The notes under the pieces: generated by a model | What the model was told of the DNA's origin: nothing | What the model saw: the letters and a program-made list of their open reading frames with translations, nothing else | Databases searched by the model: none | Position numbers and translations under genes: made by a program | Source of the DNA: Clostridia bacterium | GTDB taxonomy: Bacteria > Bacillota > DAOUPZ01 | DNA length: 64,000 bases | Assembly: GCA_030625885.1 (NCBI GenBank) | Contig: DAOUPZ010000003.1 | Span: forward strand, 1 to 64,000 | Direction of reading: 5' to 3' | Shown here: in pieces, positions 15,862-25,205 of the stretch | How positions within the stretch are numbered: the first letter of the stretch is position 1 | Layout: every line of letters starts with the position of its first letter

Positions 15862-16966
15862 ATGCTGCAGGAACTAAAAGGTGAAATAAAACAAATAGCA
15901 GTTAAATTATTCGAAATGAGGAATTCACTTTGACATTGATTATAAAAAAGAAAGCGTAAAGCAATTAGAAAAACAGATGATAAAAGATGATTTTTGGAAT
16001 GAAGTAGAAGAAGCACAACATATTACAAAAGAAACAAATTCCCTGAAGGCTAGTATAGACTATTATGAACAATTAGTTTCTCAAGTTGAAGAAACGGAAT
16101 TATTAATAGATTTAGAAATTGAAGAAAATGATGAGAGTATGGTGCCTGAAATTTGCGATCAAGTTGCAAAACTTGATCGCAAGATTGAAAAATTATTCTT
16201 AGAAACACTTCTTAAAGGAAAATTTGATCGTCATAATGCTATTCTTTCTTTACATGCAGGTGCAGGTGGAACTGAAGCGCAAGATTGGGTTCAAATGCTA
16301 CTGCGGATGTATACGCGTTGGGGAGAAAGCAAAGACTATGAAATAGAGATATTAGATCTTTTACAGGCAGATGAAGCAGGCATTAAAAGTGTCACGTTTA
16401 TGATAACGGGTTTAAATGCCTATGGATTTTTGAAAAGCGAAAAAGGGGTTCATCGATTAATTAGAATTTCACCATTTGACGCTTCCGGAAAGCGCCATAC
16501 GACTTTTGCGTCTGTTGATGTGATGCCTGAAATAGAAGATGATATTGATCTTGACATTAATCCTTCAGATTTACGGATTGAAACATTTCGTGCTGGAGGT
16601 GCAGGCGGACAGCATGTCAATAAAACGGATTCAGCTGTGCGTATTATTCATATTCCAACTGGAATTATTGCTCAGTGTCAAAATCAGCGTTCCCAGCATA
16701 GCAATCGAATAACAGCCATGAAAATTCTCAAGGCTAAACTCTATGAAAAAATCCAGCTGGAAAAAGAAGAACAATTATCTGTCATTCGAGGAGAACAGCA
16801 AGAAATTGCTTGGGGAAGTCAAATACGTTCCTATATATTTCAACCCTATACGATGGTAAAAGATCATCGAACAAATGTAGAAGTAGGGAATGTCAATGGC
16901 GTTATGAATGGTGACTTGGATGAACTCATTTACGGTTATTTACAGACAAAATCCCAACCTTCATAA
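15862..16966 (+). CDS. prfB: Peptide chain release factor 2, expressed through a programmed +1 frameshift
   Basis: RF2 releases peptides at UGA and UAA. Translation starts at ATG 15862 (GGAGGG site), reads 23 codons to CTT and meets an in-frame TGA at 15931-15933; a +1 shift at CTT-TGA-C continues in the frame of 15932 to the stop at 16966, giving about 367 residues, the normal length. The anticodon-mimicking SPF tripeptide (RISPFDASGKRH) and the catalytic GGQ loop (GGAGGQHVNK) are present. The frameshift lets RF2 control its own level. The usual upstream secA neighbour is absent. In an organism that also decodes UGA as selenocysteine, RF2 level affects competition at UGA. Confidence 0.96.
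15919..15934 (+). promoter_or_regulatory. Programmed +1 frameshift site of prfB
   Basis: The slippery CTT-TGA-C is conserved. The stimulatory Shine-Dalgarno-like element is only GAGG, ending about 6 bases before CTT, instead of the usual AGGGGG about 3 bases before. Confidence 0.85.
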
Positions 16967-16986
16967 ATATTGAAAGGGGTAATATA

Positions 16987-17403
16987 ATGTCTACTAATAG
17001 AAAAGTCAAACAAACCATGATAATTATTGCCTTAATTGGCTTTGCCTTTGTTTTGGTTCAAGCCGTACAAGCAGCTACGACAGAACCTGGATCTGAGGCA
17101 GATCCGATCGTATCTAAAAGTTACGTAGATGAACAATTGCAATGGAAGGTAGAGGAACTATCGAATGACCAAATCCTTGAATGTCAAGCGGGGGCAGAAA
17201 TTATTTTGCGAGGTGGTTCTGCTTCTGCAATTGCCAGCCAACAAGGCGGGCTTTCAGATGTTACAGGTGGAAGAGACTTACAAACCGGAGCTATTATTCC
17301 TACCAATCATTTATTAATTATTCCTCGTTCCGATGGGCGTGGCATCCAGGCAACGAGTGAAAAAATATGGGTTATGGTAAAAGGTGCTTACGAGATAAAA
17401 TAA
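16987..17403 (+). CDS. Small exported protein of unknown function
   Basis: 138 residues. Residues 1-30 form a typical Sec signal (basic MSTNRKVKQ, hydrophobic core, VQAVQAA near the cleavage site). The mature part has SKSYVDEQLQWKVEEL, AGAEIILRGG and NHLLIIPRSDGRGI segments that look like a conserved domain, but I do not recognise a named family. AAAGGGG precedes the ATG, 20 bases after prfB, so it is probably read from the prfB promoter. A long hairpin follows. Confidence 0.7.
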   Translation: MSTNRKVKQTMIIIALIGFAFVLVQAVQAATTEPGSEADPIVSKSYVDEQLQWKVEELSNDQILECQAGAEIILRGGSASAIASQQGGLSDVTGGRDLQTGAIIPTNHLLIIPRSDGRGIQATSEKIWVMVKGAYEIK

Positions 17404-17423
17404 AACAAATAGCTAATATTGCA

Positions 17424-17472
17424 ACAATAAATATCTAGGGTACAAAAGCCCTAGATATTTATTGTCTGATTT
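17424..17472 (+). terminator. Intrinsic terminator before murJ
   Basis: ACAATAAATATCTAGGG pairs perfectly with CCCTAGATATTTATTGT (17 bp) around a 8-base loop; the downstream T tract is weak (CTGATTTT). Confidence 0.6.
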
Positions 17473-17493
17473 TAAGATTGGAAAGGAAATAAA

Positions 17494-19062
17494 ATGTCAA
17501 GTTCTACCAAAACGGTTAAAGCAGTTAGTTTAATTATTATGGCATCCCTTATTGGCAGAATGCTTGGTTTTTTGCGGGAAGTTGTCTTAGCTGAGAAGTT
17601 TGGTACTGGGATAGAAATTGAAGCTTATATCATTTCACTTGGAATTCCAACTGTCTTATTTGCAGGTATCGGCACAGCGATTAGTACAACATTTATTCCC
17701 ATATTTTCAGAATATCTGAGTAAAAGAAACAAAGAGGAAGCCTATGATTTTGCTAACAATATGATTAATTTTTTGGCCATTTTCTCAATGGTTATTTCTA
17801 TCATTGGGATTATTGGTGCCCCGTTAATTGTACAAATTCTTTCCCCACCTTTAAAAGCGCGGGGAGATATATACATATTAACTATTCGCCTGACACAAAT
17901 TATGTTTCCAATTTTAATATTTACAGGTGTCACTTATATTGCGAGTGGTATGCTGCAATCTTTGAACCGTTATACGATTACCGCACTTATAAGTATTCCA
18001 TATAATCTTGTTGTCATTATCTATTTATGGGTATTAAACCCTTATTTTGGTATTTTAGGTCTGTCTGTAGCCACCTTTGTTGGCTGGGTATTACAGTTTG
18101 GTATTCAAATTCCTTTTCTATATAAAGAGCGTTATCGATATAAATTCGTACTGGATTTTAAAAATGAGGGTGTGCGCAAAGTATTTGTTTTAGTGATCCC
18201 TGTTATTTTAGGTACGACTGTACAACAAATCAATACATTAGTGGACCGCGCTTTAGGAGCGGGGTTGGGTGGAAAAGCGATACCTGCCTTAAACTATGCT
18301 AATCGTTTAGCTTTTCTATCCGCGTTATTATTTGTTTACGGGATCACAACGGTGATTTATCCCCGACTTTCATCTCTGTCTGCTCAAAAAAATATGGCGG
18401 AATTTAAGAAGCATATAACAAGTGCCGTTAATGTGATTATTTTTATCATTTTTCCTTTAACATTAGGGCTAATTCTTTTGCGTGTTCCAATTATCCGTAT
18501 TGTTTTTGAGCGAGGAGAATTTACTAAGGACGATACCCTATTAACCAGTATTGCTCTTTTATACTATGCTATTGGTTTAGCTGGACTTGGTATAAGAGAG
18601 ATTTTGGATCGTGCTTTTTATTCCCTTCAAGACACGCGTACACCCATGATTAATGGTATTTTTATTGTTATCGTTAATGTGATTCTTGACATCGTTTTAG
18701 TTCGTTACATGGGTTTAGGCGGCTTAGCATTAGCGACTTCAATTTCGTTTATCATGGGTGTACTCATTTTACTTTATTTATTGCGTCAAAAAATTGGTCC
18801 TCTACAGGGAAGGAAGATGCTAATTGCTTTTTTTAAGGTTACTTGTGCGACAGTTGTGATGGGAATAATAGTGAGTTTCGCGCAAAATTTCTTGCCTTTG
18901 GGGATTGAAAATGTTGTTTCAATGAACTATGTTATAAATTGTATGGTATTAATCTTTATAGGTGTTATTACTTATGCATTAGCATCTATCGTTTTTCAGA
19001 TTGAAGAGGCGCATTTTGTTTGGAACATCTTAAAAGAGAAATTACTAAAAATTAAGGGTTGA
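17494..19062 (+). CDS. murJ: Lipid II flippase MurJ (MviN family)
   Basis: 522 residues with about 14 hydrophobic segments typical of the MOP exporter superfamily. The N-terminus (SLIIMASLIGRMLGFLREVV) and LNRYTITALISIPYN, GLGGKAIPALNYANRL segments fit MurJ, which moves lipid II, or another undecaprenyl-linked precursor, across the membrane. It heads a run of genes for a surface polymer, so it could also serve that polymer. GGAAAGGAA precedes the ATG. Confidence 0.9.
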   Translation: MSSSTKTVKAVSLIIMASLIGRMLGFLREVVLAEKFGTGIEIEAYIISLGIPTVLFAGIGTAISTTFIPIFSEYLSKRNKEEAYDFANNMINFLAIFSMVISIIGIIGAPLIVQILSPPLKARGDIYILTIRLTQIMFPILIFTGVTYIASGMLQSLNRYTITALISIPYNLVVIIYLWVLNPYFGILGLSVATFVGWVLQFGIQIPFLYKERYRYKFVLDFKNEGVRKVFVLVIPVILGTTVQQINTLVDRALGAGLGGKAIPALNYANRLAFLSALLFVYGITTVIYPRLSSLSAQKNMAEFKKHITSAVNVIIFIIFPLTLGLILLRVPIIRIVFERGEFTKDDTLLTSIALLYYAIGLAGLGIREILDRAFYSLQDTRTPMINGIFIVIVNVILDIVLVRYMGLGGLALATSISFIMGVLILLYLLRQKIGPLQGRKMLIAFFKVTCATVVMGIIVSFAQNFLPLGIENVVSMNYVINCMVLIFIGVITYALASIVFQIEEAHFVWNILKEKLLKIKG

Positions 19063-19067
19063 TTGAT

Positions 19068-19598
19068 ATGATAAAGAAAGGTTGTTTAATGCTTTACTAT
19101 TTAATTGCTAGACATTTACCAGCGTCAGATAGTCCTTATAGCTTGAAAGCAAAATCAATTCGTCGCTTCCTTTGCCACCATATTTTTAAATATTGTGGAC
19201 ATGCAGTCAACATTGAACATGGTGTTTTCTTTGGAAACGGAAGTGAGATTGAAATAGGGAATTATTCTGGATTGGGAATCAATGCTAAATTAAGTGGTCC
19301 ATTAAGAATTGGTAATAACGTCATGATGGGACCTGACGTCATGATTTATACGCAAAATCATAATTTTGATCGATTAGATATTCCTATGATTCAACAGGGG
19401 AATACGCCCCCCCAACCTGTCATTATTGAAGATAATGTTTGGATTGGGGCACGAGCCATTATTCTTCCGGGAGTTAGGATTGAAACAGGGGCCATCATTG
19501 CTGCAGGTGCTGTTGTTACAAAAGATATTAAATCCTATACGATTGTTGGGGGTAATCCAGCTAAGCCGATAAAAAACAGAAAGGAAATGAATACATGA
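19068..19598 (+). CDS. Hexapeptide-repeat acyltransferase
   Basis: 176 residues from ATG 19068, a few bases after the murJ stop. The C-terminal two thirds show left-handed beta-helix hexapeptide repeats (GNYSGLGINAKL, IGNNVMMGPDVMI, IIEDNVWIGARAIILPGV, AIIAAGAVVTKDI) and end VGGNPAKPIKNR, as in serine/maltose/virginiamycin O-acetyltransferases. It probably O-acetylates a sugar in the polymer made by this cluster. ATG 19089 behind AAAGAAAGG is an alternative start. The stop overlaps the next gene (ATGA). Confidence 0.85.
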   Translation: MIKKGCLMLYYLIARHLPASDSPYSLKAKSIRRFLCHHIFKYCGHAVNIEHGVFFGNGSEIEIGNYSGLGINAKLSGPLRIGNNVMMGPDVMIYTQNHNFDRLDIPMIQQGNTPPQPVIIEDNVWIGARAIILPGVRIETGAIIAAGAVVTKDIKSYTIVGGNPAKPIKNRKEMNT

Positions 19599-20737
19599 AA
19601 CAGCCGATCGTCATCTTTTCTATGATTGAATGGTATTCATCTCTATTACATCGCAATCATATGCTAGCGAAGTATTTTGCCCGGAAGGGTCATCCTGTTC
19701 ACTTTATTGAAAAAAAGCAGTTAAAGTCCATAAAAGATGTTAGCAGCAATTTTTTACTTGAAGTCATCTCAGTTGATGATCATATTACAGTTTATCAAAT
19801 ACCGCGGATTCCGTATTTGAAAGGTCATTTTCCACCATCCTATTTTCTAAACGATTACTTTCTTATTCCATATATTAATAAGATTGCAAAAGGGTTAAAA
19901 AATTCTATAGTTATTGTTGAATTTCCCATGTGGATTAATCTTATTCGTAATAGCAACTTTAAAGAATGTACATTATGCTATGATATGAGTGATGATTATG
20001 AATTATTTGAGACAAATCCTAGTTTAAAGCAGAAAATCAGATCATATGAGCAAAACGCTATTAAAGAAGCTGACTATACATTTGTCACCTCAAAAAATCT
20101 AATACAAAAAACAAAGCCTATCACCGCTAAAACTGACAGAAAATCTGTTTTTATTATTGAAAACGGAGTGGATTTGGAGCTATTTAAGGATGCTCAGCTT
20201 AGAGATGAGAGGGTTTATAGGACTTTTAAAAGGCCCATTATCGGTTTTATCGGGGGAATATTTTCCTGGGTGAATTTGGATCTTATTAAGGAAGCAGCTG
20301 TACATTATAAAGATTATTCTTTTGTTCTCATAGGGCCGACAGATCAAGAAGGCAAAATAGAGCTTTTACAGCAACTGCCTAATGTTTATTATTTAGGAGC
20401 AAAAACGAAAGATGAAATTGCTCATTATTTCAAAGCATTAGATGTCGGCTTGGTTCCCTATGTATCAGAAGCAAAGTATTCACGCTTGAAAACGGTTAAT
20501 TCTAATAAGATATTTCAATATATGTTTTATGGTTATCCGGTTGTTTCTACATATTATAGTCAAACAGAGTCGTTTTCTGATATGGCTTACATCTCACATG
20601 ACAATGACGCGTTTATCCAAAATATCGAAAAAGCAATTCTGGAAAACGATAGAGAGAAAAAACAAAAGCGTCAAGAATTTGCTTTAAACCATTCTTGGGA
20701 AAAAGTAGTGGATGACATGATCGAGATTATCGGTTGA
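19595..20737 (+). CDS. Glycosyltransferase (GT4-like, TuaH type)
   Basis: 380 residues with a two-Rossmann GT-B layout: an N-terminal domain beginning IVIFSMIEWYSS and a C-terminal domain with PIIGFIGGIFSWVNLDLI, LPNVYYLGAKTKDEIAHYFKALDVGLVPY split over residues about 215-300 and SNKIFQYMFYGYPVVST. The layout resembles TuaH-type enzymes acting on lipid-linked wall polymers. Translationally coupled to the acyltransferase (ATGA overlap). Donor and acceptor sugars cannot be told from sequence. Confidence 0.8.
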   Translation: MKQPIVIFSMIEWYSSLLHRNHMLAKYFARKGHPVHFIEKKQLKSIKDVSSNFLLEVISVDDHITVYQIPRIPYLKGHFPPSYFLNDYFLIPYINKIAKGLKNSIVIVEFPMWINLIRNSNFKECTLCYDMSDDYELFETNPSLKQKIRSYEQNAIKEADYTFVTSKNLIQKTKPITAKTDRKSVFIIENGVDLELFKDAQLRDERVYRTFKRPIIGFIGGIFSWVNLDLIKEAAVHYKDYSFVLIGPTDQEGKIELLQQLPNVYYLGAKTKDEIAHYFKALDVGLVPYVSEAKYSRLKTVNSNKIFQYMFYGYPVVSTYYSQTESFSDMAYISHDNDAFIQNIEKAILENDREKKQKRQEFALNHSWEKVVDDMIEIIG

Positions 20738-20763
20738 AGATTTTTACATGAAGGGAGGTATCG

Positions 20764-21924
20764 TTGCTTAGTTCGTTTAAGCACAAACAGATGAAGATAA
20801 TACACATAATAAGTGGTGGCGATATTGGCGGTGCCAAAACACATGTACTGACCCTAATTAAAGCCCTTCAACAACATGCAGAAGTGAAATTGATTTGTTT
20901 TATGCATGGAGAATTTTATGAAGAAGCACGATCTATGGGGCTTCCTATTGAATTGATTCCACAAAAAAAACGGTGTGATCTTTCCGTTATTAATACAATG
21001 GTACAGATTATTCAGTCGGAAAAATTTGATGTCATTCATTCGCATGGTGCACGCGCAAATTTTCTTACTTTTTTCGTTAAGAGAAAAGTTGATTTACCTT
21101 GTATAACAACGGTTCATAGTGACTATCGCCTTGATTTTCAGGGGAACTTTTATAAAAATATTATTTTTAGAGGGTTAAATACTTTTTGTTTAAAGTATTT
21201 TGATTATTATATTGGTGTCTCTGAGAGTTTTAAAAAAATGCTGGTTGAACGCGGGTTTTCTGCGAATCAAATATTCACTGTATATAATGGGATTGATTTT
21301 GATTCCCCGCTTACGATGATGAATAAAGAAGAATTCTTAAAGCATTATAATCTGCAACTTCCTCCCGAACATAAGATTGTGGGAATATTAGGCCGTCTTC
21401 ACCCTGTTAAAGGCCATAAAGTGTTTTTGGAAGCAGCAAGAGAAGTATTAGGGCGCCTGTCCAATGTGTCGTTCTTAATTGGAGGGGATGGAGAAGAAAT
21501 AAAACATTTAGAGGATTATGCTTGTCAATTAAATATTAGAAAGAATATTCACTTTTTAGGTCAGGTTGAAAACCCATATGATTTTATGAATGTGATTGAT
21601 TTGAATGCGCTGACTTCTTATAGTGAAAGTTTTCCTTATGTTTTATTGGAAGGGGCTCGCTTAAAGAAGCCTACGATTAGTTCTAAAGTAGGGGGCATCT
21701 CAGATATGATTATCCACGGTGAAAATGGTTATTTGTTTCCCCCTGGTGATGGGAAATCGTTAGCTGATTATATTGTGGAATTACTTTCTGATCCTCAAAA
21801 ATCACGAGATTTTGGACAGAAATTCTATGAATATACTTATAATCATTATTCCAGTCATACCATGGCGCAAGCGCATCTAAAAATATATAAGCAAATTATA
21901 CTTGCAAGGAGGTCTAAAGCATGA
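20764..21924 (+). CDS. Glycosyltransferase family 4
   Basis: 386 residues. The start is TTG 20764, five bases after GGGAGG; ATG 20791 is the only alternative. N-terminal KIIHIISGGDIGGAKTHVL, a central GILGRLHPVKGHKVFLEA and the C-terminal E-x7-E region (SYSESFPYVLLEGARLKKP) are classical GT4 features, with the two Glu binding the nucleotide-sugar phosphate region. Cytoplasmic, probably adding a sugar to an undecaprenyl-linked precursor. Ends overlapping the next gene by 4 bases. Confidence 0.87.
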   Translation: MLSSFKHKQMKIIHIISGGDIGGAKTHVLTLIKALQQHAEVKLICFMHGEFYEEARSMGLPIELIPQKKRCDLSVINTMVQIIQSEKFDVIHSHGARANFLTFFVKRKVDLPCITTVHSDYRLDFQGNFYKNIIFRGLNTFCLKYFDYYIGVSESFKKMLVERGFSANQIFTVYNGIDFDSPLTMMNKEEFLKHYNLQLPPEHKIVGILGRLHPVKGHKVFLEAAREVLGRLSNVSFLIGGDGEEIKHLEDYACQLNIRKNIHFLGQVENPYDFMNVIDLNALTSYSESFPYVLLEGARLKKPTISSKVGGISDMIIHGENGYLFPPGDGKSLADYIVELLSDPQKSRDFGQKFYEYTYNHYSSHTMAQAHLKIYKQIILARRSKA

Positions 21925-22412
21925 AGGCAATAGATAAAAGAGGAAACATTTTTGGTAAATTCAATATCATTGATGCTTTGGTATTATTCGTTATTGTTAT
22001 GATTGCAGCGGCGGGAGCCTATAAGTTTTTAAGCGTTAATCCTCAGGTTGCAGCACAAGAAAAAGCGATGGAAATTACAATTAAAGTTGAAGGGGTGCGT
22101 CAACCCACTGTTGATATCATTCATGAAGGGGATCAGGTACAGGAATATGATAGTAATCTTCCCTATGGAGAACTTATTAAAAAAGAAGTTATGCCAGCAA
22201 CAGATATTATTGAAACAGCAGATGGCCGATTTGTTGAAGCAGAAATACCAAACAAATTTGATATGATGTTGACATTTGCTGTTCAGGGTACAGTTAACGA
22301 TAATTCTATTACAGTTGCAAGTAAGGAAATGCGTATTGGTGGGAAAGTTGTCATTAAAACCAACATTTATGCGGTTAATGGAAGAATCTTCGAACTTAAA
22401 ATTATAGAATAA
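21921..22412 (+). CDS. DUF4330 domain-containing membrane-anchored protein
   Basis: 163 residues. One N-terminal transmembrane segment (about 16-37, IIDALVLFVIVMIAAAGAYK) follows the positively charged MKAIDKRGNIFGKFN; the rest is a predicted extracytoplasmic beta-rich domain. Both the motif and its position between glycosyltransferases and an O-antigen-ligase-like gene match DUF4330 proteins. Its role is unknown; position suggests a part in polymer assembly or export. Coupled to the upstream gene by ATGA overlap. Confidence 0.75.
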   Translation: MKAIDKRGNIFGKFNIIDALVLFVIVMIAAAGAYKFLSVNPQVAAQEKAMEITIKVEGVRQPTVDIIHEGDQVQEYDSNLPYGELIKKEVMPATDIIETADGRFVEAEIPNKFDMMLTFAVQGTVNDNSITVASKEMRIGGKVVIKTNIYAVNGRIFELKIIE

Positions 22413-22431
22413 GAATAACGGGGCGGATAAA

Positions 22432-24048
22432 ATGAAACAAAGTTTTATTATACAATCGTTAATGTCATTAATGTATGCATTGAATAGAAGTCTGAATCAG
22501 AGTTTTTTTTCTAAATGTATAATGTGGTTTGAAAAGAAGGCTTACCAAAGTTGGTTTGTGAATCATTTTTCAAGTGTGGAAATAATTGATAAGAAAAGTT
22601 TGCGATTTCTCTATAAGGAATGGGTTATTAAAACGAGTGAGCATTTCTATCTCAAATTAAGCAGGTGGGTTAGAGGAAGCAAGGTATGTTCTTTCTTTTT
22701 ATCCAAAACCAAAAAGAATATAATATGGATTAACATGATCATTTTCTTGAGTATGGGGATCGGACTCTATCTTTATCTATATTCACAGTACACTTTGCTT
22801 GCAAAACTACTAGGTGCTTTTGTTTTTCTATTAATTTCACTTTTGTCATTAAAATGGGGTCTCTATATAACCGTGTTTGTGATGCCGTTTATTAATATCA
22901 CAAATACGCTGGGTCTTTCGTTGGCGGTAGGTGTTGCTTTTATAATACATTTTTTGTGGCAAAGGAAGTTTTATTTGCCAAAAAATCCTTTAAAGGTACC
23001 ATTATCCTTATTTATTCTGGTTATCTTTATCGCGGCTATAACATCTGTGACACCACAAGAAAGTATTAAACAGTTGTTGTTTTATTTGACAGCATTTATT
23101 ATTAGCGGTGTGATCATCTTTTCGATAAAAGACCAAATTCAATTAAATGAGCTGATTTATATTCTAACCCTTTCTGTGCTTATCGTTTCATTGTATGGTA
23201 TTTATCAATACTTTATTGGCGCTGAAGCAGGATCGGGATGGGTAGATGCTAAATTAAATCCTGATTTAAAAACGAGGGTTTATTCTACTCTCGAAAATCC
23301 AAATATTTTAGCAGAATACCTCGTATTGTTTTTGCCGTTATCCGTTGCGGGACTTTGGAACGAAAAAAATAAATTCCGTCAGTTATTATATATAATTAGT
23401 ATCGGTCTTGGAGCCCTTTGTCTTATTTTTACGTTTTCTCGCGGTGGTTGGGTTGGATTTGCACTGGCTTTAGGACTCTTTATTTTCATTCGCGAACCAA
23501 AGTTACTGATACCGTTAATGATTATTGCCCTCATCAGTCTATTTTTTGTGCCTGATGTAATATTAGCAAGACTATCCAGTATCGGTAGTTTTGAAGATAC
23601 CTCTAATGCTTATCGACTTTCAGTATGGCAGGCCAGTCTTGGTATGATTGGGCATTATGGTTTGACAGGCGTAGGATTAGGGTATGCTGCTTCTTTATAT
23701 ACCTATCCGGCTTTTATGCTGGCAGGGATAAAAGCCGCTCATGCTCATAATATTTTTCTTCAATTGACCATCGAATTGGGAATAGTGGGAATTTTAGTAT
23801 TTCTGTGGCTCATTATTAAATTATACCGATTATCTTCAAATGTTATTTTGAAAGGAAAGAACCTTCAAGCAAAAACCATAGCCATTTCTGTTATGGGGGC
23901 ATTTACAGGGCACTTATTTCACGGTCTAGTAGAATATGTGTGGTTTCATCCCAAAATTTTGTTGACTTTTTGGGTGATGGTTGGTATTCTTATTGCTGCC
24001 TATAACTTAAAAGATCAATCATTGCCATACAGTAAAATGAATGAATAA
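22432..24048 (+). CDS. O-antigen ligase/polymerase family membrane protein
   Basis: 538 residues with about 12 hydrophobic helices after a roughly 95-residue cytoplasmic N-terminus. A large loop with YSTLENPNILAEYL, FSRGGWVGFALALG and, later, HAHNIFLQLTIELG matches the Wzy/WaaL O-antigen ligase domain, including the characteristic RGG and H-x-H-N elements. It probably polymerises repeat units or ligates a polymer to an acceptor at the outer membrane face. ATG behind GGGGCGG. Confidence 0.85.
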   Translation: MKQSFIIQSLMSLMYALNRSLNQSFFSKCIMWFEKKAYQSWFVNHFSSVEIIDKKSLRFLYKEWVIKTSEHFYLKLSRWVRGSKVCSFFLSKTKKNIIWINMIIFLSMGIGLYLYLYSQYTLLAKLLGAFVFLLISLLSLKWGLYITVFVMPFINITNTLGLSLAVGVAFIIHFLWQRKFYLPKNPLKVPLSLFILVIFIAAITSVTPQESIKQLLFYLTAFIISGVIIFSIKDQIQLNELIYILTLSVLIVSLYGIYQYFIGAEAGSGWVDAKLNPDLKTRVYSTLENPNILAEYLVLFLPLSVAGLWNEKNKFRQLLYIISIGLGALCLIFTFSRGGWVGFALALGLFIFIREPKLLIPLMIIALISLFFVPDVILARLSSIGSFEDTSNAYRLSVWQASLGMIGHYGLTGVGLGYAASLYTYPAFMLAGIKAAHAHNIFLQLTIELGIVGILVFLWLIIKLYRLSSNVILKGKNLQAKTIAISVMGAFTGHLFHGLVEYVWFHPKILLTFWVMVGILIAAYNLKDQSLPYSKMNE

Positions 24049-24068
24049 CAATAATAAGGAGAATAAAA

Positions 24069-25187
24069 ATGAAACGTGTACTTATATGCGGTTATCATGG
24101 CTTTGGTAATAGTGGAGATGAAGCGATTCTCTTAGCGATTAAGAATAATCTAACAGCCCTATACCCAGACATGCAATTAACCGTTTTATCCCATAAACCA
24201 GATGAAACTGAAAAAATTTATGACATTCGTGCTGTACAACGTTTTGATATGATTGGAATTATTAAAACCATTAAACAAGCAGATTTGCTTATTAGTGGGG
24301 GTGGGAGCCTACTTCAGGATGTGACCAGTACACGTTCATTATTTTATTATTTGACCATTATCTATCTTGCTAAGCAATTTAAGAAACCTGTTATGCTTTA
24401 TGCAAATGGTATCGGTCCTATTAATAAACCTTATAATCGTAAAATAACACAAAAAATCATTAATCATGTTGATCTTATTACCTTGAGAGAAAGTATATCT
24501 GAAGACGAATGTCAGCAGCTTGGAATTAAAAAAGCGCCAATTATTATCACAGCAGATCCTGCATTAACGTTAGAAGCTTCCCCCAAAAGGCATGTGCTTA
24601 AAATTTTGGAATTTGCTAAAATTCCATTGGATAAGCCCATTGTGGGAATATCTCTAAGGCCCTGGGAATATGGATGTGACTTTGAACAGAAAATTGCTCA
24701 CCTTGCAGATCAATTAATTGAAAACCGCAATGTTAATATTGTGTTTCTACCCATGCAAATTCCCCGAGATATCAAAGTTTGTGCTAGTGTCATGATGCAT
24801 ATGAAAAACAAGTCATATTTGCTAGAAGAAACCTATTCTGCATCAGAAATAATTGGCTTAATTGGGCAAATGGACTTATTGGTGAGTATGCGTTTACATA
24901 CCCTGATATTTTCTACTATTGTGCTCACGCCTATGTTTGGGTTGGTATATGATCCGAAGGTTGCTAATTTCTTGAAATTGATTGAACAACCTTTTATTGA
25001 GGAATTATCTAATCTAAATGAGCAGAATATGCTTCAAGGGGTTACTAATTTGTATGACAATCGACAAATAGAACGGGAAAAATTACAGGAAAAAAGTAGT
25101 GTTTTGAAAGCTAAAGCATTACAAAATGCTCAATTAGCAATTGATTTACTTAAAGAAAAGCCAGGATTATTTGAGAAAAGAAAATAA
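24069..25187 (+). CDS. csaB: Polysaccharide pyruvyl transferase CsaB
   Basis: 372 residues with the polysaccharide pyruvyl transferase fold: VLICGYHGFGNSGDEAILLA at the start, LISGGGSLLQD, YANGIGPI, GISLRPWEY and VSMRLHTLIFS further on. CsaB adds ketal pyruvate to a secondary cell wall polymer, creating the ligand of SLH domains that hold S-layer proteins. The gene is immediately followed by a WecG/TagA transferase, the common arrangement in Peptococcaceae-like genomes. It implies SLH-domain proteins elsewhere in the genome. Confidence 0.93.
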   Translation: MKRVLICGYHGFGNSGDEAILLAIKNNLTALYPDMQLTVLSHKPDETEKIYDIRAVQRFDMIGIIKTIKQADLLISGGGSLLQDVTSTRSLFYYLTIIYLAKQFKKPVMLYANGIGPINKPYNRKITQKIINHVDLITLRESISEDECQQLGIKKAPIIITADPALTLEASPKRHVLKILEFAKIPLDKPIVGISLRPWEYGCDFEQKIAHLADQLIENRNVNIVFLPMQIPRDIKVCASVMMHMKNKSYLLEETYSASEIIGLIGQMDLLVSMRLHTLIFSTIVLTPMFGLVYDPKVANFLKLIEQPFIEELSNLNEQNMLQGVTNLYDNRQIEREKLQEKSSVLKAKALQNAQLAIDLLKEKPGLFEKRK

Positions 25188-25205
25188 AAAAATGTGGTGA
25201 TAAAG

